Assembly: GCA_013365365.1 (NCBI GenBank)
Contig: JABVXU010000087.1
Span: 62,001-126,000, forward strand
Direction: 5' to 3'
DNA from: Cruorifilaria tuberocauda
Taxonomy: Eukaryota > Nematoda > Chromadorea > Rhabditida > Onchocercidae
Length of the DNA: 64,000 nt
The translations under genes and the position numbers were made by a program. The first letter of the stretch is position 1. Each line of letters opens with the position of its first letter. A model generated the notes under the pieces. It was not told the origin of the DNA. It made no database searches and worked only from the letters and a program-made list of their open reading frames with translations. Of the stretch, positions 56,482 to 64,000 are shown in pieces.

Positions 56482-58159
56482 TAATTTAAAGAATTACAAA
56501 TTGTAGAGTGCGTCACCATAGTGATATCTGCGACAACCAATCCTTTTTCTCTTTCGTAAAATTACAAAATGCACAAGGCAACCTGATCGGCGATATACAA
56601 TAACTTAAAAGAAAAAGAAAGCTCAAGACAATAAGTATTGTTTGCAATTGGTTATATGTATAGATAATAATGGGAAAAAAAACGCTGCACAATGGTCAGC
56701 AATTAAACTTTATGAATGTGAAGCATTTCGTCGATAAGTGTAATTATTTTCTTTTCCAGGAAGAAAAAATTTCGGAAGACAAAAAAAGCGCTTGAAAAAG
56801 TACGAAATAGAGAAATTTTTCATTATGACTTTTTATTCGAAGTTACTTTATTTAGTACAGTAGCAAGTGGGAAACAATTGTTAAAGCAACTATATCCGTC
56901 AATAATTGCAATTCTGATCGGTTATTGAAATAAATACGAAATATTCCATGGTGCAATATCAAGCGAGACGGGAAAATATGATGAAGATTTACTCAATGAT
57001 TTGTATTGGAAGAAAAAACAGTTTCATGAGGTAGATTAGACAATATTTGAACTGAGTTACAAAGAATTGGGCGAGTGGATTCAGAAGATGAAATGAATGT
57101 GAGAAATGATTGATTAGTTTAATTGCAGAAATTTTGCTTAAGATGGAATTAAAATTAGTAAAACATTTGTCTAATTAATGCAAAAAAATGAAGAATTATT
57201 CGCGCAATTGAGCTTTCGAATAAATTCTTTTTAAGCATTAAAATATATTATAGCAGTGATCACTTAAAGTCCGTACGCTTAGATATGATTTTGATTAAAT
57301 GAGAACAATAAATCTTCAATTTTAGCATTAGATTAAGAGATGATTGTAATCATGATCATTTGTTACCAACTCTATAAAATATAGATGTAAAAAATTAAAA
57401 TGAAAAAAGATAAAATATTTTTAGAGTTTTGAAGAACAGAATATGAAAAAGAAATTTAGAAAGTCTTGTAAAATTTTGAAACGTATTATATGACAATGAT
57501 TGATTGAATTCCTGAATAAAGTTGGTTATGACAGAGTAGTAAAATGAGTGAAAAATGACTTCATCAGATGGCAACTGATTTCATTTTCTGTAATATTGAA
57601 ACAATTCCATCGCATTATGAAGAGGAGAAATCTCAAATAAGCATTATTAGAAAAGTATTAATGAAGAATCGAATCCATTAATAGCTTATTTTAGACAAAC
57701 AATAAATTCGGTAAATGAAAATTACAATAAAAATAAATCTAAAAATTACCATTTTGCATTGAATTTCAAAATTTTATCAAATACAAAAACGGGTTTAAAG
57801 ATTTTGTTGAAAGATAAAAATAAAAAGGAGCTATAGGTTATAGTTAAAGTTCTACTGGATTAATCTTGCATTAAAACATTATTAAGAATGTTTAAAAAAG
57901 ATTTATTTATTCAACGTGAACCTAAAACAACTTTCATAGGAGAAAATTACGTGAAAAGCAATGGTAGCAAATCTTACGCTTATTGCATCCATTTCATTTG
58001 AGTATTGCACAATATAGTAAGATGAATTAGACTATTATGCTAACTTATTTTAGTCTTAAGAAAAAGTGCTCTGAATCATTGTAAATTTCTTGTAGGTATT
58101 TTTCTTGTTCGGATTTTTCTCTAAGAAAATTTTTTGAAAGAATTGCTAGCAAATTTTTC

Positions 58160-58400
58160 CTATATAATAAGAATGATAATAATTTAATAATAATAACAAT
58201 AATAATTGGCAATAATAATAACAATATCAATAGTGATAATAATAATGTTATTATTATTTTTGTTATATAGTTTATTAACATGATGACACGTAGTAGTGGA
58301 TAATAATAATAATAACATAATATAATAATAATTAATAATTAATAATAATAATAAAAATAATAACTGATGATGATAACAATAATAATAAATAATCAAACAA
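58160..58400. repeat. TAA/TTA-rich low-complexity tract
   Basis: Dense imperfect AAT/TAA trinucleotide repeats, with a switch to TTATTATTATT at about 58248-58260 that can pair with the preceding repeats. Two overlapping minus-strand frames here are Ile/Leu/Tyr-rich translations of the repeat and not genes. Confidence 0.85.
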
Positions 58401-61400
58401 ACAATATCAGTCATATAAGCGCTTTATAATGAATAATGATCCATAGACTGAATGCATTACTATCATTTCCTATGATTACAGATACAATCACTAATCTTCG
58501 ATTATAAACTTCGTATCATTTTCAGATTCTAAGAGTAGAGAAGGAATGAGAGCGCTTCTAATATGCAAAAATTACGAATTCGAGAATCTAAAGGATTGGG
58601 AAGGAGAGTGATTAAAGAAGGAGAGAAGGAGAAGTGAAGTGAAAAAGGCAAAAAAATAGTATTTTAATCCATAGCTTCAATTATTTACTCGAAAGGAACA
58701 TTAATACTATCATCTCGTCCCATTTGCATAAAATACAACAATCCTTTAATTTTCTTTTAAATCGAAGTATTCCTCCAATACATCAAGTATGCTTTGCCGA
58801 AACGTTCACGATTGGAATTAAGAAAATGGAAATTATAATTGAAAGATGCACTGTTCAACATACTAGACCTCGAAAAACGTTTTGATTCAAACCAAAACAA
58901 AATCATTCTAAATAATTAAATATTGGATACATGATAAGAGTTGGCTGAGAAAATTTTCTCCAACTTCGACCATACTATTTATTAAGATTGAGAGTAGAAA
59001 ATATGGTATATGTGAAAGATGCAGATGTCATAATGTCTGGCAATGAGTTGTTGATAACAACTAATGAACAGTTGATATGAATGGCACTGATATTGTCATA
59101 GTTCACTTGTCACGCAATTTACGGTCTTATTTCTCTCTTGGTGATTGAAATAAATGAGAACAATTTTATTGAGTTCGAAATTATTGTAGTAGTGGTCTTC
59201 CATTGTCCTATTCTGCATGAATATCGCCCATTTTTTGAAATTATTTTATAATTGTTATTTAAAAAATTCATATTCAATCAGAAAAAAATGTTTTTTAAAA
59301 GATTATAATAAATGTTGGGAAAAAAAAGACCTATTTAGTCATCTTGCTAGACACTATCACATCATATATCATGATGAAGTTTTTGTTACAAAAAAAAAGT
59401 TAAATTCATGAAAATGGCGAAGTGAAGGTCTTTTATATTCATATTGTCATCAGCAACACTGATCAGAATTTACTGCTTTCTTCCATGGTGTCGCAGTTTC
59501 GAAAGAAATTTTCAAAAAAGGAAAAACTAAGATATGTAGTACTACGAGAAATATTATTCATATTCATTGGAGCGTTCTATCATGAAATTTTAAAAAGATT
59601 CCATTAAAAATCATTTTTTTCATAAAAAATCTCAAAACTGATCTGAAAGCGATTGAAAAAAGAAGAATATTATCAGCGAGATAACCTATCTGAATGATAT
59701 TTGATGGTTTAAATAAATGGATTACAACATATCTTTCAGTTCTTCGTTTGAAGTTTGAGGAAATGAGAAGATATATCAGCATGAGAGATTAATAACGAGC
59801 AATGGAAAGGTGCGGAAGTTATTCGTTCCGAAGACAATTATTCACTTGATCATGGGACATACCGAAGAAGAGCGAGATAAGACATGGGTTAGGAAGAACA
59901 GTTACCGAATTGCTTCCATTTCAACTGTGTCAGATGATGAATGGTTGTTCTTAACGTATCTTTCAGTGAAGTTTTGAATTGAAACAATTCTGCAAACGGT
60001 AAGTTTCTGAGATTCGAATTAACAGATTATAAGAGGAAAAAAACAGTAATATAGCATGCTATTTGTAGGAATGAGACTAAAATTCTGTACTGTTATCGAG
60101 TACTATTTAAAAAAATATGCCAATAACAAGATAATACGAAGAAAAGGATTTTCAGATAACTGCAATGTTTTAGAGTGGATTATCGATTGATTTCTAAATT
60201 TGGAAGCATTCTCCGCAGAATGTGTTAGTGATAGTGTAACGGCCAACTACGATTGCAATTAATTCGAAATAGATGTTTTGAATATTTGACAATGCTCGAT
60301 GATTTCAAAAGGAGCAACGAGTGCATGAGATTTGTGTATGAAATTATCTCAAAATATATATTTTCAATAGAGGAGAAGAGAAGGATGAGAGAGACGAGTG
60401 ACCTAGTTCGGTCCGTACTTTCCTGGCCCTTCCGAACCGCTCTGGTCATCAGCGTTTCAAATTTTTGGTTGAGCGTCGAGAAAGAGAGAAAATGGCAGAA
60501 GGTCATCACTCACTTTCAAATTAACTCTGAATAACTCTCGGAAGGCATGATTTCTACCTAACTATTTAATAGATCACTCATTCAATAATTCATCCTCTAT
60601 ATGATTTCTAGCTCTTTATAGCATGAAAACATTCTCTAAAAACAAACAAAGAATACGACGAACTTCTGAAATCGGAAAAAACAGAGAATGGCAACATTGG
60701 TGATTAATAAAGCAACGTTTGAGCCTTCAAAACAAGTTTTCGCTTCAGTTCGAAGCAAGCAGTATTTGGCCTTCATAAAGATCTACCAATATCATTCGCG
60801 AGATGAAATATTGAGAAGAGTTGAATCTTCTTATCATCACATACAACCTTCATCTTTACAAAAAAATTGATGTGAAATGTGGACGGAATTGACAATAGAA
60901 GTGTAAAGAATAGCAATCACAACGAATCTGAAACCTTTCGCAATATACCTCTCGGGTAATAACATGCGGATCGTAACCTATCAGTCAGTTGATAAAGATT
61001 GCTATCTTCAGATGATTGCTGATATTTCTCTATACTGCATTCCATAGAATGATAACAGTTTACTTCAATAACATATCTCATAGAGATTTGTAGATTAAAA
61101 TATCATACAAAATAAATCCTTGGTAGAGAAATGAAGACTGATATGAAAACATTACAGAAATATCTTCAGAATATTCGAAAATATCAGTAGGTATATCCTT
61201 CTTTCCTTCTCTCTCTCTCTCTGCTTTCAAGTACTTTGCTTCCTCATTTTGCTATTACATATTTCCTGTCTGTAGAGAAGAGACACTTTAGTATTGCTTT
61301 CTTCAGAAATATATGTTATGCTATTCGATACTTTTTAAGACAGAAAACCGGAAACAAAAGAGACGGAATGAATAGTAGTTGAATTAATTAATAAATGAAG

Positions 61401-62542
61401 CAGAGAAAGAAAGCAACTATCGGCTGATAACAATGAAATTTACTTATTATATAAACTGATAAGTTTCTCTTTGCAATTAGGAAGAAGTGTAATTGATGTT
61501 TTGCATTCAGTAATGTGACCGTTCCTTCACAACCATTCCTCCTTCCACTCCTAGAGCATCGGCAACAAAGTGTGACCTCAGACAAATTTCCATCAGTTAT
61601 CAGTGATAACGAAATTGCGGCCACCCCTTGGGACAGCTTGCAAACCTTCCTGTTGCATAGGAAAGAGAGAATCGAGAGCATATATCTCATTATTCTCACT
61701 CCTCTTCATTTCGTACTTCTCTCATTTCAGCTTTCATTTCTTTTTCAGCTTCTTCTCGCTTTCACCACAGTAATTTTTAATTAGTCACACATTTTTATGT
61801 ATCCCTTCGCAATGCTATCTTTCATCCTCATTTCTTTTTCTTCCTTCTTTGTTTCCTGCAAATGACTTATCCTCTGGATCTGACTCATTTATGCAACGTA
61901 TGCACGTTTATTATTTGCGCTCACGTCCGCTTGTTCCTGCTAGCTAATGTTTCGTACGCTAACGCTGTGTATTATATGTTCTGCGTGGTGGCATTGAACT
62001 CTCCCTCTTTAACAATCGACGTATATCACATCACGTCACCTACATAATGACACAGGTAGGGAAGGGCGGAAAGGTCAGAGTTATTGAGCGCTTGAATGTC
62101 TCTCTTCCTCACTCTCTCTCACTCTTTACCTTATTTCCTTTCACTTCGCTCTCCGAAAATTTCAATTCTTTAAATTATCGGCTCCGTGCGCTTCTTGTCT
62201 CAGTGTATTTTTTTGGACCAAAAAAAGTGGTTGCATTGTGGGATGAATGTGTTGCCCTTGTTGACCTCTAATCCATCAGGATTATTTTCTATGCCGCTCT
62301 AACGTGAGAATGATGCTGTGCTCAATGTTTCTCAGTAATCAGCAAACTTGCAATCTCAATTTACTCAAAGTTGCATTTTGCAAACAAACATCAGTAATAT
62401 TCAGATTTGAGAGGTGGATAATTTCTTGTTAATTGCTTATTCGTGTTTTGTGATTGGCCGATAAAGAATGCTCAATAAGAACTTCAGTATCTTCCAAGTG
62501 AGGAGGAGTAATTGACTTATCTTTTCAGATTTCAGCTGTATT

Positions 62543-64000
62543 ATGGGACCGAGAGCACTTATCAAAGTAACACTTGTCGGCTCAGGCAATTGGTTTGTTC
62601 ATTTTCTTAGCAAAGAATTGAATGGACGAAAATTTTGAAAGCAAGATTTTGACGCAGCATTTGGAATTAAAACATAATTGCACTTCCGAGATTTCATACT
62701 ATATCAAATATTGAATTAATTTTAATTTCTTTTGTTTTAGGGGTTCAGCTATTTCCCTCATTATTGGTAAAAATGTCCAGAAGTACAGCGATGTGTTTGA
62801 TCACGAAGTACGCATGTGGGTTTATGAAGAGATAGTCAATGGGATGAAACTTACCGAGGTTATCAATACGCAACATGAGAATGTAAAATATTTGCCTGGC
62901 AAAAAGCTTCCATCAAATGTGGTTTGATTTTCGCTTTTTTTTCTCTATGTGGTATATCTTTTTTAAACACGCAAACAGTGCATACAGCACCTGCTAAAAT
63001 AATATTACCAATCATTTCTGCAAACTTTTTCTTTTTGCTATGAAATGTGATTGATGTGTAGCGATGATCAGTAATTTTTCGATTTTTAAGCATTGTCCGC
63101 AATCAAGCGGTCGAAGGAACTCGATTTCTATAATTTTGCCCAGCTGTACATTCGTCATTAAACTGTCAATAAATACCTAAAAATTTAGTTGACCGCATTA
63201 TTTGCAGGAAGCAATTAATCTAACTAACTTGCAGGTGGCTATATCGGATCTACTGACAGCATGCAAAGACAGTGACATACTTGTATTTGTAATCCCTCAT
63301 CAATTTGTGGAAAATGTTTGTAATCAGTTGAAAGGTCATCTAAAAAAAGACGCGCTTGTAGTTTCACTCATTAAGGTACTCATCATGTGTTAGTAAATAA
63401 TTGCAATCTAATCAGAGAAAGTTTTATTCTGCCAAATTATTTGAATTTATTGCTTGTCAGAGATCCTGAATCTCCGATTGAATTGGTTTGGAAATCAAAG
63501 AATTATTTTTAACACTTTCATTTTGGAGTTGAATTTGTCATGCAGAATAGTAAAATTAAAATCAAATTAAGTTAAAAATCAATAGGAGAGAGTGCATTTC
63601 AGGGTTTCATGATACAGAAAAAGAAGGGTGGAATCCGGTTGGTTACTGAAGAGATTCGAGAATTGTTGAATGTCGAAACGGCTGTTCTGATGGGTGCAAA
63701 TTTGGCTCCGGAAGTAGCAAATGAAGATTTTTGTGAAGCCACTATTGGTAGGTGTAAATTTGAGCTTCCTAAAATAATTTCTTAAATTTTTTATAAATAT
63801 ACATCAAATAAGTATAGTAGGATTGCTTTTATAACACATTGCTACCTAATTACTGCATATATTGACTATTTTCTGCATTAAGAAAATTTAAGTCGTTCAT
63901 AATTTTAGGCTGTAAGGATCAAAAAGATAGATGGTCTATATTACAAAAATTGTTTGATACTGACAATTTCAAGATTGCTCTAACGGAAGACGCAAATACT
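62543..64000 (+). CDS. gpdh: NAD-dependent glycerol-3-phosphate dehydrogenase (3' end beyond window)
   Basis: Cytosolic enzyme interconverting dihydroxyacetone phosphate and glycerol-3-phosphate, linking glycolysis to glycerolipid and glycerol synthesis. Exons: 62543-62592, 62741-62921, 63235-63375, 63603-63747 and 63909 to beyond 64000. The N-terminal Rossmann motif [13 protein letters not shown] spans the first intron. Other conserved stretches are [54 protein letters not shown] and ATIGCKD. The ATG is preceded by TTTTCAG near 62528 and TTTCAG near 62534, fitting trans-splicing. Exon 3 has a second in-frame acceptor at 63208, 27 bases upstream, which would insert nine residues (EAINLTNLQ). 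The shorter form matches other GPDHs better. The catalytic Lys and C-terminal domain lie outside the window. Confidence 0.93.

Larger units (their letters stand above)
55172..62542. other. Long intergenic stretch with low-complexity DNA
   Basis: About 7.4 kb between divergent BRICHOS and GPDH starts. Most is very A+T-rich with no exon showing family similarity. It includes a TAA-rich tract (58160-58400), a short CT microsatellite (about 61207-61222) and moderately less A+T-rich sequence at about 60390-60480 and 61500-62280 upstream of GPDH. Open frames there lack domains and consistent splice context. One tiny candidate ORF is noted separately. Confidence 0.55.

Noticed and set aside
58045..58414. 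Two minus-strand Ile/Leu/Tyr-rich frames
   Set aside because: Translations of the TAA/TTA low-complexity tract.
60225..60534. Overlapping frames on both strands in a less A+T-rich patch
   Set aside because: No domain on either strand and no splice context; possibly regulatory, but nothing specific can be claimed.
61388..62271. Plus- and minus-strand frames upstream of GPDH
   Set aside because: CT-rich composition, no ATG-supported conserved product, and no recognised family; more likely 5' flanking DNA of GPDH.

Overview
The window is eukaryotic nuclear DNA from a nematode, most likely a filarial or other spirurid worm. This rests on strong A+T richness, many short introns with nematode-type acceptors (TTTTCAG-like), acceptor-like sites just upstream of several start codons (as expected for spliced-leader trans-splicing), and a gene set that is single-copy in animals. 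No bacterial, viral, plasmid, CRISPR, rRNA or tRNA content was recognised. The species cannot be fixed from the sequence. All gene models were assembled by eye from open exons, splice-site phase and remembered family similarity. Exon ends are given where the phase closed; they are predictions.

Layout, left to right: (1) minus, 3' end cut by the window edge: a Gly-rich protein with 13 tandem 10-residue repeats. (2) minus: a multi-KH RNA-binding protein. (3) minus: VPS53 of the GARP/EARP tethering complexes. (4) plus, divergent from VPS53: a BMP-type receptor-regulated SMAD. (5) plus: an SLC35A nucleotide-sugar transporter. (6) minus: MOCS2A, the molybdopterin synthase sulfur carrier. (7) minus: HIRA histone H3.3 chaperone. 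(8) minus: a TUT4/TUT7-type terminal uridylyltransferase. (9) plus, only about 350 bp from the TUT start: an SLC9C/sperm-NHE-like exchanger with voltage-sensor-like and cyclic-nucleotide-binding-like regions. (10) minus: a type II membrane BRICHOS protein. (11) about 7.4 kb with no convincing gene, including a TAA-rich low-complexity tract. (12) plus, cut by the right edge: NAD-dependent glycerol-3-phosphate dehydrogenase.

The genes are mostly unrelated housekeeping or signalling genes and do not form a pathway. Two divergent pairs (VPS53/SMAD and TUT/SLC9C) could share promoter regions. The KH gene lies a few hundred bases behind VPS53 and MOCS2A about 0.75 kb behind HIRA, both on the same strand, so co-transcription is possible but not shown.

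No undescribed multi-gene system was found. The most unusual features are three introns that appear to need GC-AG splicing, a near-perfect 54-bp foldback beside the first VPS53 donor, a higher-order 5-unit repeat in the Gly-rich gene, an R-SMAD linker without a PY motif or proline-directed phosphosites, and a nematode SLC9C-like exchanger whose S4 and nucleotide-binding elements look eroded.
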